From Hamadaea flava (GTDB taxonomy: Bacteria > Actinomycetota > Actinomycetes > Mycobacteriales > Micromonosporaceae), in contig NZ_JAMZDZ010000001.1 of NCBI RefSeq assembly GCF_024172085.1, positions 6,200,001 through 6,264,000 of the forward strand: a DNA stretch of 64,000 bases. Direction: 5' to 3'. Below are positions 18,152-26,770 of the stretch, in pieces. A program made the translations under genes and the position numbers. The notes beneath the pieces were generated by a model. The model had not been told where the DNA came from, ran no database searches, and worked only from the letters and a program-made list of their open reading frames with translations. Position 1 is the stretch's first letter. Every line of letters starts with the position of its first letter.

Positions 18152-19195
18152 CTATACCGGGGCGGGACCGCGTACGCCGTTCTCCCCGTCACCAGGAGTG
18201 CTGGGGCGCAGCCCACGGGACGCCGCGATGGTGGCCGCGATGCCGGAGCTCTCCAGCGCCTCGGTCATCCGGCGGCGCAGCTCGCGCAGGATGCGGGCAT
18301 GGGTGTCGTTGGTGGTCTTGGCGATCACGCGGACGGTCGCGCCGTCGACGGTCACCGCCTCGATCCCGGCCACCTCCGGCGGCTCCAGGAAGTCGTCGGC
18401 GTACGCCGGATCCTCGGCGAACCGCAGCAGCGCCGTCCGCAGTACGCTCACCGCCTCGTCCACGCCGGCGAAGCCGATCGGCAGATCGACGATGGCGACG
18501 GCGTGCCCCTGGCTCTTGTTGCCGACCCGGATGATCTCGCCGTTGCGGACGTACCAGACGATGCCCTGACCGTCGCGGATCGTGATGGTACGCAGCCCGA
18601 CCGCCTCGACGACGCCGACGACGTCGCCCACGTCGACCGTGTCGCCTACGCCGTACTGGTCCTCCAGCAACATGAACAACCCGGCGATGAGGTCCTTGAC
18701 CAGCGACTGCGCGCCGAAACCGAGCGCGGCGCCGACGATGCCGAGACCCGCCACCAGCGGTGTCAGGTTGATGCCCAACTCGGCCAGAACCATCAGCCCG
18801 GCGATGGAGAAGACCGTGACGGTGACGAAGCTGCGCAGCACCGAGCCGATCGCCGCCGCCCGCTGACGTCGCCGTTCGGGGAACAACGACGTCGGCTCGG
18901 TCAGCGAGGAGGGCAGCTTCTCCCGCAGCGGGCGCAGGATCGTGGGGATCTTGCCCTCACCCGCCCGGTCCGTCATCCGCGTGATCGTCCGGTGCAGGAC
19001 CGCGCGGAGGATCAGGGCCAGCACGACGATCAGCACGATGCGGGCCGGCTTGATCACCCACAGGCTCGCCTCGGCCACCTTCGCGTTCTTGAACCAGTCG
19101 TAGAACTGCATGCAGGCGCTGTCGCCGTCGCAGTCGACCGTGGGCGTCGGGGAGGGAGTGGCATCGGCGAGGAATTGAAGGAGTAGCGCGGTCAC
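18152..19195 (-). CDS. MscS-family mechanosensitive channel
   Basis: 347 residues with three N-terminal helices. The pore helix region GLGIVGAALGFGAQSLVKDLIAGLFMLLEDQYGVGDTVDVGDVVGVVEAVGLRTITIR is characteristic of MscS, with the beta domain after it. MscS channels release solutes on osmotic downshock. A possible extended -10 lies directly upstream of the GTG at 19195, so the mRNA could be leaderless. The C-terminal tail (about 30 residues) is variable. Confidence 0.92.
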   Translation of the reverse strand: MTALLLQFLADATPSPTPTVDCDGDSACMQFYDWFKNAKVAEASLWVIKPARIVLIVVLALILRAVLHRTITRMTDRAGEGKIPTILRPLREKLPSSLTEPTSLFPERRRQRAAAIGSVLRSFVTVTVFSIAGLMVLAELGINLTPLVAGLGIVGAALGFGAQSLVKDLIAGLFMLLEDQYGVGDTVDVGDVVGVVEAVGLRTITIRDGQGIVWYVRNGEIIRVGNKSQGHAVAIVDLPIGFAGVDEAVSVLRTALLRFAEDPAYADDFLEPPEVAGIEAVTVDGATVRVIAKTTNDTHARILRELRRRMTEALESSGIAATIAASRGLRPSTPGDGENGVRGPAPV

Positions 19196-19392
19196 GAGAC
19201 GTTAGTACAGCACGGTCGACTGAGAGATCCAGTCCGCCGGTAATTTCCGGCATTTCCGACGCGTTGGGCTACATGGCGGTGAATTCTTCGCCCGAAGTCG
19301 AAAAAGGTCGTGCGTTTAGCACATCCGTCGGTCACGATTGTCACAGGCCCCCCGGCCGGGGGAACGACAACGGCGCGAGAAGGGTGACGGCG

Positions 19393-19914
19393 ATGCCTGA
19401 CATACGACACATGAAGAGCTCAGCAGCACTGGTCCTGAACGCGACTTATGAGCCCTTGTGTGTCGTCACTGTTCGACGCGCCGCGATCCTGATCCTGTCC
19501 GGCAAAGCCGTCTGTGTGGCCGACGGCGACGGCGTGCTCCACAGCACCCGCCGGGCCCTGCCGATCCCTTTGGTGATAAGGCTTCAGCGCTACGTGCGCG
19601 TGCCTTACCGGACGCATGTCGGCCTGTCCCGCCGGGCGATCTTCGCCCGCGACGGCGGTCGCTGCGTCTACTGCCTCGGCCCGGCCGAGACGATCGACCA
19701 TGTGATGCCGAAGTCCAAAGGCGGCGGCCATCACTGGGAGAACGTCGTGGCGGCCTGCGCCAAGTGCAACCACTCCAAGGGCGACAAGACGCTGGCCGAG
19801 CTCGGTTGGCGGCTGCCCGCCCAGCCCGCCGCCCCACGCGGCGCCGCGTGGCGGGTGCTTGGTCACCGGGCCCCCGACCCGAGGTGGGAGGAGTGGCTGG
19901 CCCCAGCCCTCTGA
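19393..19914 (+). CDS. HNH endonuclease family protein
   Basis: 173 residues from ATG 19393. The C-terminal half contains CVYCLGPAETIDHVMPKSKGGGHHWENVVAACAKCNHSKGDK, a zinc-bound HNH fold with two CxxC pairs. The N-terminal VLNATYEPLCVVTVRRAAILILSGKA is typical of a widespread actinobacterial HNH protein. It cuts nucleic acids in general; the target is not known. It converges with the sortase gene across a strong terminator. The frame extends to 19264 without homologous character. Confidence 0.88.
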   Translation: MPDIRHMKSSAALVLNATYEPLCVVTVRRAAILILSGKAVCVADGDGVLHSTRRALPIPLVIRLQRYVRVPYRTHVGLSRRAIFARDGGRCVYCLGPAETIDHVMPKSKGGGHHWENVVAACAKCNHSKGDKTLAELGWRLPAQPAAPRGAAWRVLGHRAPDPRWEEWLAPAL

Positions 19915-19936
19915 CCTGCTTTCCGACTTACTTTCG

Positions 19937-19962
19937 AGGGGTACGCCCACCGGCGTACCCCT
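19937..19962. terminator. Bidirectional terminator between HNH and sortase genes
   Basis: GGGGTACGCC and GGCGTACCCC form a perfect 10-bp stem around a short loop, followed by TTGTTT. The flanking genes converge. Confidence 0.85.
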
Positions 19963-19966
19963 TGTT

Positions 19967-20596
19967 TCATGCCTTGTGGACCTCGATGAGCGAGGCGAAG
20001 ACGATGACGTTGCTCGCGTAGCCGAGGTCTCCGCCCACCCACGATCCGCCGCAGGTGATGAGCCGCAGTCCGGGCCGGGAGTAGTCGGTGTAGACGCGCT
20101 TGGCCGGCAGGTCCGACTTGCGGAAGGTCTCGACGGAATTGACCTCGAAGACCGCGACGTTGCGATCGCGCCGGGTGATCTCGATGCGCGCGCCGGCTTT
20201 GAGATCGCCGAGCTTGTGGAAGACCGCCGGGCGGTCGTGGGTGTCTACGTGGCCGACCAGAATGGCCGGGCCGTACTGACCAGGACTCGGCCCTTCGGTG
20301 AACCACCCGGCCTCATTGGTGAGCGACAGCGAGGGGACGGCGATGGCGCCGTCCCGATCCCGGCCGACGCCGTGCACGGTGGCCCGGACGCCGATCGACG
20401 GGATCACGATCCGGGTCGGCCGGCTCGGCCCGAGCACCGGGAACTCGCCCGGCGGGGCCTTGGTGCCCGCGCCGAACAGGTCGGGCAGTGAGAACGCACC
20501 GGTGGCCTGGCCCAGCCCGACACCCGCGCAGAAGATCCCGGCGAGCACGAGCAGACCGGCCAGCCACCCTGTCCACCGGCCGGTCCGGCGGCTCAC
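19967..20596 (-). CDS. Class F sortase
   Basis: 209 residues with an N-terminal membrane anchor (WLAGLLVLAGIFCAGVGLG). The transpeptidase core has RIVIPSIGVRATVHGVG, AILVGHVDTHDRPAVFHKLGDLKAG and LRLITCGGSW. The His of GHVD and the Cys of ITCGG are the catalytic pair. Sortases also use an Arg on the next strand, which in many class F enzymes follows TGHY; here the text reads GDLGYASNVIVF and the Arg is not in that place. The gene overlaps by four bases with the upstream putative substrate gene, a dedicated enzyme-substrate pair. Confidence 0.88.
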   Translation of the reverse strand: MSRRTGRWTGWLAGLLVLAGIFCAGVGLGQATGAFSLPDLFGAGTKAPPGEFPVLGPSRPTRIVIPSIGVRATVHGVGRDRDGAIAVPSLSLTNEAGWFTEGPSPGQYGPAILVGHVDTHDRPAVFHKLGDLKAGARIEITRRDRNVAVFEVNSVETFRKSDLPAKRVYTDYSRPGLRLITCGGSWVGGDLGYASNVIVFASLIEVHKA

Positions 20597-21102
20597 TGCC
20601 GGACTTCGCGCCGCCGGCGGGCCGTCCAGAAGGCCAGCGCGCCACCGGCCGCCATCGCGGCGAGGCCACCGGCGAGCAGCGCGGTACCGCCACCACCGTG
20701 AGCAAGATAACCACCGCCGGTGTTCGGGCCCTTGGTCGGCGTCGACGAGGCGCTGATCACCCAGACGGTCGTGGTCGCGGTGCTGCCGCTGGCACAGGTC
20801 AATTTGACTGAGTATCCGGCGGGCTTCTTATCCGACGGGATGGTCGCGGATCCGATGAGGAACCCCTTCTCCGGGGTCAGCGTGACCGTGCCGAACGCGG
20901 TGGAGGTGGCCTTCGCGGCGTTCGGGTTCGCGCCACAGCTACCGCGCAACGCCACCTGGTATCCGGCGAGGATGGTCGACGGGTTCACCTCGATGAAGAC
21001 GGTGTCGGCATGGGCCGGCACCGCCGGTCCCAACAGGAGTGTCGCGGCTCCGGCGAGCAACGCGGCGCCCCCCACGGCTAGGCGGGACAGAACAGCCCTC
21101 AT
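20593..21102 (-). CDS. Secreted, membrane-anchored protein with LPXTG-like C-terminus (probable sortase F substrate)
   Basis: 169 residues. A signal peptide (LAVGGAALLAGAATLLLGP to AHA) precedes a beta-rich domain with two Cys (SCGANP and LTCASG), typical of small actinomycete surface proteins. The tail is GPNTGGGYLAH, then a Gly/Ala-rich hydrophobic helix, then ARRRREVRQ: the layout of a cell-wall sorting signal with an atypical PNTGG pentapeptide. Immediate coupling to the class F sortase supports this. Confidence 0.8.
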   Translation of the reverse strand: MRAVLSRLAVGGAALLAGAATLLLGPAVPAHADTVFIEVNPSTILAGYQVALRGSCGANPNAAKATSTAFGTVTLTPEKGFLIGSATIPSDKKPAGYSVKLTCASGSTATTTVWVISASSTPTKGPNTGGGYLAHGGGGTALLAGGLAAMAAGGALAFWTARRRREVRQ

Positions 21103-21264
21103 GGCGATTCCTCTCGTATGTCCTGCTCGTCATCCTTACAGAGATTCGTAACCGCTTTACGAGATTGGCGGGATTTCTCGGCGTACCCCGCCACGCTGGG
21201 TGATCGCCGGTAGGTTTAGCTTTAGGAGGTCCACCGTCCTGTTGGACGCCTTTATTGGGGGGCG

Positions 21265-21561
21265 TTGATCTTGGATATTGCGCAGACCGTTCTCACCTTC
21301 GTCGTGGCGCCACTCGCCGTGATCGTGGTGGTCGCGGCTCTCGTGTACGCCGGAAGCGGCAAGAGTCGCGCCAAGCGCTACCGGCCGGGCCGGTCCTTCG
21401 ACTCGGCGCCGGTCTGGTTCACCTCCTCGGCCCACGCGTCCGGCGAGGAGCCCGGTGAGCACGCGCAGGCGGCGTTGCCTGCGGCGACCGGCAGCGAGCT
21501 GGCCACGGCCGCGACGGCCACGGCACCCGGCGTGACGGGAGGCGCAAGTGACCGCTGGTGA
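21265..21561 (+). CDS. Small single-pass membrane protein upstream of DUF5130 gene
   Basis: 98 residues from TTG 21265 behind GGGGGGC. One N-terminal helix (LTFVVAPLAVIVVVAALVYA) precedes a cytoplasmic Arg-rich and then Ala/Thr-rich tail. It overlaps the DUF5130 gene by 14 bases, so the two are coupled. No named family. Confidence 0.7.
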   Translation: MILDIAQTVLTFVVAPLAVIVVVAALVYAGSGKSRAKRYRPGRSFDSAPVWFTSSAHASGEEPGEHAQAALPAATGSELATAATATAPGVTGGASDRW

Positions 21562-21940
21562 CGACACCCAGACCCCGCCGGCCGACGGTCCGTTCACGAC
21601 CCGGCAGCTGCTCCGCCTCGACGAGGCGCTGAAGCAGGCCGACCAGACGACCGGCCTCTCGTTCAGCATCTACTGCGGACGCCTCGACGAGCCCGTCCGC
21701 GAAGCGGCCGAGAAGCTGCACGGCGAACTCGCCGAACCGGCCCGCTCGGTACTCCTGGCGGCCTCGCCGGAGCAGCGCCAGCTGGAGATCGTGACCGGGG
21801 AGCAGGCGCGCAAGCGGCTGCACGACCGCGACTGCAAGCTCGCGGCGTTCTCGATGGCCGCCGCGTTCAACGGCGGCGACCTCGCGGGCGGCTTCATCAG
21901 CGGGCTCGCGATGCTCGTGAACCTCGCCGGCCGCTCGTAA
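21548..21940 (+). CDS. DUF5130 family protein
   Basis: 130 residues. FSIYCGRLDEPVREAAEKLHGEL and GEQARKRLHDRDCKLAAFSMAAAFNGGDLAGGFISGLAMLV match DUF5130, a TPM-like actinobacterial family of unknown function that is often next to pepN, as here. The conserved Arg/Asp-Cys segment may form the functional surface. It is followed by a clear terminator. Confidence 0.85.
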   Translation: MTAGDDTQTPPADGPFTTRQLLRLDEALKQADQTTGLSFSIYCGRLDEPVREAAEKLHGELAEPARSVLLAASPEQRQLEIVTGEQARKRLHDRDCKLAAFSMAAAFNGGDLAGGFISGLAMLVNLAGRS

Positions 21941-21955
21941 CTCAGCACACACTCA

Positions 21956-21986
21956 AACGGCCCCGCTCGCCACGAGCGGGGCCGTT
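21956..21986 (+). terminator. Terminator after DUF5130 gene
   Basis: AACGGCCCCGCTCG pairs perfectly with the following CGAGCGGGGCCGTT around a short loop. Confidence 0.88.
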
Positions 21987-21998
21987 CTCGTATTCCCC

Positions 21999-22057
21999 GC
22001 GGATCACGGTTACGCATGCTTCCGCGGCCTGAAATGGCCTGCGTAACCGTGATCTGC
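21999..22057. repeat. 59-bp palindromic intergenic element, copy 2 (inverted)
   Basis: This is the reverse complement of the element at 9275-9333, same length, with only a handful of differences, including the spacer. It lies between the DUF5130 terminator and the end of pepN, 12.7 kb from copy 1. Confidence 0.72.
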
Positions 22058-22105
22058 AGCTGTCGCAGGCGCGTCGGCGGCGCGGGCCGCCGACGCGTCA
22101 GAGCG

Positions 22106-24667
22106 TCAGACGGCGGCGCTGTCGCACGCCCGAGCGGCCAGCGCCCGCTCGACGGAGTCCTTGCCCTCGGCGATGAGCCGCCGCAGCGGGGCCGGGTGCC
22201 CGTCCTGCGCCAGCCACGCCTCGGTGGCCGCCACCGTCTCCGGGCTCACCTGCATCGCCGGGTACCCGAGGACGAGGAACTCCTGCGCCGGCTCGCTGTC
22301 GCGCTTGGCCCAGATCTCCGCCGCCACGTCCAGGTACTTCTGGGCGTACGGCTTGGTCAGCTCGACCTGCGTGGAGTGCTGGAAGCCGAGCAGCAGCGCC
22401 CGGGAACGCCAGTTGGCCGGCTCGGCGTCGCCGGTCAGCTCGGCCCAGACCTCGGCCTTCACCGCCGGGTCCGGCTGGAGGGCGTACGCCGTAGCCGACT
22501 CCTTGTCACCGCTGGCCGTCTCGTCGGCGGCGTGCTCGTTCTGGATGTCGTCGCCGGTGAGCACCCCGAGCGCGGAGAGCGCCTGGACGAGCTGCCACCG
22601 CAGTTCGCCGGTGATGGTCAGCCCCTCCGGTACGCCGTCGCCGTCCAGCCAGCCCTTGAGCACGGCGGCTTCCGCCGGCTGCCGGGCCGCCCCGATGAAC
22701 GTACGCGCCCAGATGAGCTGCGTGCCGCTGCCCGGTTCGGCCGAGGCGACGACCTCACGAGCCGTCGCGGCCAGGCGCGCCCAGCCCTCGGGCGCCCACG
22801 CCGGGTCGGCGTAGAACGTCAGCGCCGTCCGCAGCTGGTTGAGCGTCGCGGTGACGAGCGACGAGTCGGTCTCGACCGGCAGACCCGAGACGACCTGGGT
22901 GAGGTAGTCCCGCGCGGCCAGTTCGGCGTCCCGGACCATGTCCCAGGTCGCCGTCCAGCACAGCGCGCGGGTCAGCGACGACTCGAAGCCGCCGATGTGG
23001 TTGACGACGGTCTCCAGGGACCGGTCGTCCAGCCGCAGCTTCAGGTAGGAGTAGTCGCCCTCGTTCAGTACGAGCACGTCGGCGGCGCGTACGCCGGTCA
23101 ACGCGGAGATCGTCGTCGACGCCCCCGCGACGTCCACCTCGAGCACGTCCCGGCGGACGAGCTTGCCGCCGTCGGCCAGGTCGTAGAGGCCGACCCCGAT
23201 CCGGTGCGTACGCAGGACGGGGTGGCTGTCCGGCGCGGACTGCCGAACGACGACCGACTCGTAGGTGCCGTCCGCCGCGATCTCCACGACCGGGGTCAGG
23301 GTGTTGACCTGGGCCGTCTTCAGCCACTGGTCGGCGAAGTCGGTCAGCTCCCGGCCCGAGGCCGTCTCCAGCTCGGTCAGCAGATCGGTGAACGTGGCGT
23401 TCGACCAGGCGTGCTTGGCGAAGTACGCCCGCAGCCCCGTGACGAACGCGTCGATCCCGACGTACGCGACGAGCTGCTTGATGACCGAGGCGCCCTTGGC
23501 GTACGTGATGCCGTCGAAGTTGACCTCGACCGCCGCGACGTCGGGCATCTCGCAGTAGACGGGGTGGGTCGAGGACATCTGGTCCTGGCGGTAGCCCCAG
23601 TTCTTGCGGATCGACAGGAACGTCGTCCAGGCGTCGACGAACCGGGTGTTCTCCGTGTTGGCCCAGTGCGAGGCCCACTCGGCGAACGACTCGTTCAGCC
23701 ACAGGTCGTCCCACCAGCGCATGGTGACCAGGTCGCCGAACCACATGTGCGCCATCTCGTGCAGGATCGTGTTGGCGCGCTGTTCCTTCTCGTAGTCGGT
23801 GACGGCCGACCGGAAGATGAACCAGGTCTCGGCGTTGGTGATGCAGCCGAAGTTCTCCATCGCGCCGGCGTTGAACTCCGGGACGATCAGCTGGTCGTAC
23901 TTCGGCAGCGGGTAGCGCACGCCGAACTGCTGGTGGAAGAAGTCGAAGCCCTGCTTGGTGAGCAGGAAGATGTCATCCGGGTCGAGGTACTGCGCCATGC
24001 TCTGACGGCAGAAGATGCCCAGGTCGATGCCGTCGTGCTCGTCGCGTACCTCGTGGTAGGGGCCGGCGCACAGCGCGGTCACGTAGGTGCTCATCTTGGC
24101 CGACTCGGCGAAATGCACGACCTGCGCGCCGACGTCGGTCTTCTCGACCCGGTCGACGACCGAGTTGGAGACGACCTTCCAATGCGCCGGGGCGGTCACG
24201 TGCCAGGTGTAGGTCGCCTTGAGATCGGGCTGGTCGAAGCACGCGTACGCCTTCTGGGCGTCCTGCGTCTCGAACTGGCTGTAGAGGTAGACCTCCTTGT
24301 CGACCGGGTCCACCGCGCGGTGCAGGCCCTGGCCGGAGGTCGAGTAGTCGAAGTCGGCGTCGACGACGAGCCGGTTCTGCGCGGCGAGACCGGTCAGGAC
24401 CAGGCCGGTGCTGTCGGACCAGCCGGAGACGTCGACCGGCGAGCCGTTGAGCGTCGCGCTGCGTACCGACCGGGCGGCGAGCTCGATGAAGGTCTGCGCG
24501 CCGGGTTCGGCGCAGTCGAAGGCGACCTCGGTGACAGTCCGGAAGGTTCCGTCTCCGGGATTGCCGGAGCCGTCGGTGAGATCGATCGTGATGTCGTACG
24601 TGCCCACCGTCAGCAGACGGGCTCGCTCGACCGCCTCCGCCTGGGTGAGGTTGCGCACTCCTGCCAC
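22106..24667 (-). CDS. pepN: Aminopeptidase N (M1 family)
   Basis: 853 residues from GTG 24667, which has AAGGAG nine bases upstream. The M1 signatures are FNAGAMENFGC (exopeptidase GxMEN) and HEMAHMWFGDLVTMRWWDDLWLNESFAEW (zinc site HExxH-x18-E). The C-terminal ERAP-like helical domain fills the second half. It removes N-terminal residues from peptides in the cytoplasm. An extension of 11 codons to 24700 precedes the Shine-Dalgarno and is rejected. Confidence 0.96.
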   Translation of the reverse strand: MAGVRNLTQAEAVERARLLTVGTYDITIDLTDGSGNPGDGTFRTVTEVAFDCAEPGAQTFIELAARSVRSATLNGSPVDVSGWSDSTGLVLTGLAAQNRLVVDADFDYSTSGQGLHRAVDPVDKEVYLYSQFETQDAQKAYACFDQPDLKATYTWHVTAPAHWKVVSNSVVDRVEKTDVGAQVVHFAESAKMSTYVTALCAGPYHEVRDEHDGIDLGIFCRQSMAQYLDPDDIFLLTKQGFDFFHQQFGVRYPLPKYDQLIVPEFNAGAMENFGCITNAETWFIFRSAVTDYEKEQRANTILHEMAHMWFGDLVTMRWWDDLWLNESFAEWASHWANTENTRFVDAWTTFLSIRKNWGYRQDQMSSTHPVYCEMPDVAAVEVNFDGITYAKGASVIKQLVAYVGIDAFVTGLRAYFAKHAWSNATFTDLLTELETASGRELTDFADQWLKTAQVNTLTPVVEIAADGTYESVVVRQSAPDSHPVLRTHRIGVGLYDLADGGKLVRRDVLEVDVAGASTTISALTGVRAADVLVLNEGDYSYLKLRLDDRSLETVVNHIGGFESSLTRALCWTATWDMVRDAELAARDYLTQVVSGLPVETDSSLVTATLNQLRTALTFYADPAWAPEGWARLAATAREVVASAEPGSGTQLIWARTFIGAARQPAEAAVLKGWLDGDGVPEGLTITGELRWQLVQALSALGVLTGDDIQNEHAADETASGDKESATAYALQPDPAVKAEVWAELTGDAEPANWRSRALLLGFQHSTQVELTKPYAQKYLDVAAEIWAKRDSEPAQEFLVLGYPAMQVSPETVAATEAWLAQDGHPAPLRRLIAEGKDSVERALAARACDSAAV

Positions 24668-24776
24668 GGGGGCAACTCCTTGTCGAATAAATGGAAACAC
24701 GGGTAAGCACCCACTGTTTCTTGGACCCTAACACCGGAGCGTGTGGCCAACGTGGCCCTCTGTCGTTGAGCAATAC

Positions 24777-25034
24777 ATGGCTGAAAACAATGCCGCGCCT
24801 TGGACTATGCGGGTCCACCCGGCCGAGGTGGCCGCCTGCCGTGGCACCATCCACTTCGACGTCCGCCCCGGCCAGTGGGCCGACCCCGAACTAGTGGATC
24901 TTCTCGCCCCGCCGATCGTCGTCCGCGCCCACCTGGGCAACGGCCGCCACCGCGCGAGCGAGGCCCTCGCCCAGCGCATCCCGCATTACGTGCCCACGTG
25001 GCGAGACCTGGCCGGGGCGCTCGCCCCGGCTTGA
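24777..25034 (+). CDS. Small conserved hypothetical protein
   Basis: 85 residues from ATG 24777. TIHFDVRPGQWADPELVDLLAPPIVVRAHLGNGRHRASEALAQRIPHYVPTWRDLA suggests a small folded alpha/beta protein, with no family recognised. Codon third positions are strongly G/C, which supports coding. It lies 25 bases before the DUF1015 gene in the same direction, and divergent from pepN. Confidence 0.6.
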   Translation: MAENNAAPWTMRVHPAEVAACRGTIHFDVRPGQWADPELVDLLAPPIVVRAHLGNGRHRASEALAQRIPHYVPTWRDLAGALAPA

Positions 25035-25059
25035 GTCGGCAGCGGTATTTTCGAGCACC

Positions 25060-26268
25060 ATGACGGTTGTGCACCCGATCTCTCGCGCCTGGCTCGCCAC
25101 GCCCACCGGCAACACCGGAGCGCAGAACTACGACGAGTTCGCCGACGACGCCGAGATCACCGCGATCATCGAGGCCGACCCGGCCAGCGCGCTGGCGATC
25201 GAGATGCCCCACCTGGCACCCGACTCCCTCGGCAGCAGCTTCCTCGACGCGCTGCCGGCCGCGCAGCGCCGACTCGCCGCCCTGCAGGAGTCCGGCGCGC
25301 TCAGCTCGGCCGACGAGGTGGTCGTCGTCTACCGGATCACCGCCCCCGACGGCGCGGTCGGCTACGGCCTCTGGGCGATGGTCGACACCGACCAGATCTC
25401 CACCAGCGCCGACGAGCCCGGCCTGGTCATCCGCAACGAAGACGTCTTCCTCGCCAAGGTCAAGGAACGCGTCGCGCTCTTCCAGGCCATCGGCCACCTG
25501 CTCAGCCCGGTCCTGCTCCTCCAGACCGCCCGAGGCGACGAACTGCACGCCGCGCTCGCCGCCGCTGTCGCGGATCTCGGTCCGTCCGCCGCCAGCGACG
25601 TCGACCCCGCTGGGCGTATCCACGAAATCTGGCCGGTGAGCGGGACCGACCCCCTGGCCGCGAGTCTCGCGGGCCTCGCGGGCGGCGGCGAGCTGGTCGT
25701 CGCTGACGGCAACCACCGGTCTCTCGCGGCCCAGGTCGGCGAGCTGCCGCGGTTCCTCGCAGTCGTGACCACCCCGGCGTCGGTGGCCATCCAGCCTTAC
25801 AACCGCCTGCTCGCGGAGCTCCCGCTGCCGCCGAACGAGCTGGTCTCGACGCTGGAGAAAACCGGCGCCACGGTCACCGCGCTCAGCGGCCCGGTCACGG
25901 TCCCAGCCACCCGCGGCACCATCCACTTGTACGCACAAAGCGGCCACTGGAGCATCGTGCTGCCCCCGTCGGCCGGAGTGCCCGACGTGGAGAACCTCGA
26001 CCACGCCCTGGTCGAGCGGCTGGTCTTCAGCGAAGCGCTGGCCCTCGACCCCGGCGACAAGCGCATCACCTACGTCGGCGGCGACTACCCGGCCGACTGG
26101 CTCGCCGGCGAAGTCGACGCGGGCCGCGCCGCCCTCGCGATCCTGATCGCACCCGTGACCGTGGCCGACTTCGTGGCCGTGAACCTCGCCCGGGAGAAGC
26201 TCCCGCGCAAGTCGACCTGGTTCACCCCGAAAGCCCGCGCCGGCCTCGTCACCGCCCAGCTCTCCTAG
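25060..26268 (+). CDS. DUF1015 family protein
   Basis: 402 residues. Family hallmarks are the central GELVVADGNHRSLAA and the C-terminal VNLAREKLPRKSTWFTPKARAGLV. Members of DUF1015 have a SpoU/HTH-like annotation history and no settled function. The ATG at 25060 is followed by VVHPISRAWLATP. A strong terminator follows. Confidence 0.85.
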   Translation: MTVVHPISRAWLATPTGNTGAQNYDEFADDAEITAIIEADPASALAIEMPHLAPDSLGSSFLDALPAAQRRLAALQESGALSSADEVVVVYRITAPDGAVGYGLWAMVDTDQISTSADEPGLVIRNEDVFLAKVKERVALFQAIGHLLSPVLLLQTARGDELHAALAAAVADLGPSAASDVDPAGRIHEIWPVSGTDPLAASLAGLAGGGELVVADGNHRSLAAQVGELPRFLAVVTTPASVAIQPYNRLLAELPLPPNELVSTLEKTGATVTALSGPVTVPATRGTIHLYAQSGHWSIVLPPSAGVPDVENLDHALVERLVFSEALALDPGDKRITYVGGDYPADWLAGEVDAGRAALAILIAPVTVADFVAVNLAREKLPRKSTWFTPKARAGLVTAQLS

Positions 26269-26274
26269 CGGTTT

Positions 26275-26310
26275 CCGGTTGATCATGAACCTTCGGTCAT
26301 GATCAACCGG
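26275..26310 (+). terminator. Terminator after DUF1015 gene
   Basis: CCGGTTGATCATGA and TCATGATCAACCGG form a perfect 14-bp stem with an eight-base loop, a few bases beyond the stop. Confidence 0.8.
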
Positions 26311-26444
26311 CGTGTCGTGTTCCTGGCGCCCTGATCAACTCCGCAGCTCACTGATGACCTTGCTCGCTTGCTGGGGGATATCCATGCGGGGTCCCGTTGC
26401 GCTTCGTGTAGTATTCGCTGGGCGCTTCCCACGGGGAGCGCTAC

Positions 26445-26518
26445 GCGGGCGTAGCTCAATGGTAGAGCCTCAGTCTTCCAAACTGATTACGTGAGTTCGA
26501 TTCTCATCGCCCGCTCCA
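26445..26518 (+). tRNA. tRNA-Gly (anticodon UCC)
   Basis: 74 nt with an encoded CCA end. The acceptor arms GCGGGCG and CGCCCGC pair, the D arm is GCTC/GAGC, the anticodon stem is TCAGT/ACTGA with TCC at 26477-26479, and the T arm is GTGAG-TTCGATT-CTCAT. Its 3' 47 bases are duplicated at 33481-33527, so it is the integration target of the island to its right. A GAGGCCCAGGTC/GACCTGGGCCTC hairpin follows. Confidence 0.95.
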
Positions 26519-26520
26519 CA
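26474..26520. repeat. attL: 47-bp repeat in tRNA-Gly
   Basis: Begins at TCTTCCAAACTG in the anticodon stem-loop and ends two bases beyond the CCA end. It is identical to 33481-33527. Confidence 0.85.
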
Positions 26521-26617
26521 TGTGAGGCCCAGGTCACGGACATGATCCGAGACCTGGGCCTCATCCGTTAGCGCATCGGCCCTTGTCGTCCAAGCTGGAT
26601 CAATTCGGTCCTGAGAA

Positions 26618-26770
26618 TCACCGCCAACGCGGTCGGGACTGTGCCCACACCAGTGCGGCGATCTCGTCAGTGCACGATGAGCAGAAGATGTCGTTCTTGC
26701 GCGCGGCGACCCTGTGACACCACGAGCACATCCTCTCGGGTGGCCGGCAGTGTCGCCATGACCCGAGCAT
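26618..26770 (-). CDS. Small zinc-ribbon protein
   Basis: 50 residues from ATG 26770 (or GTG 26773), with GGAAGGGG at a suitable distance upstream. The sequence has RMCSWCHRVAARKNDIFCSSC, that is two CxxC pairs 11 residues apart, with a further Cys in WRHCRPPER. This is the layout of small zinc ribbons common in actinophages and islands. The role is unknown; DNA or RNA binding is an inference. The gene was found by reading the minus strand directly. Confidence 0.6.
   Translation of the reverse strand: MLGSWRHCRPPERMCSWCHRVAARKNDIFCSSCTDEIAALVWAQSRPRWR

Noticed and set aside
22016-24706. 896-codon plus-strand open frame
   Set aside because: Antisense to pepN; reads as an Arg/Gly/Asp-rich shadow with no domain.
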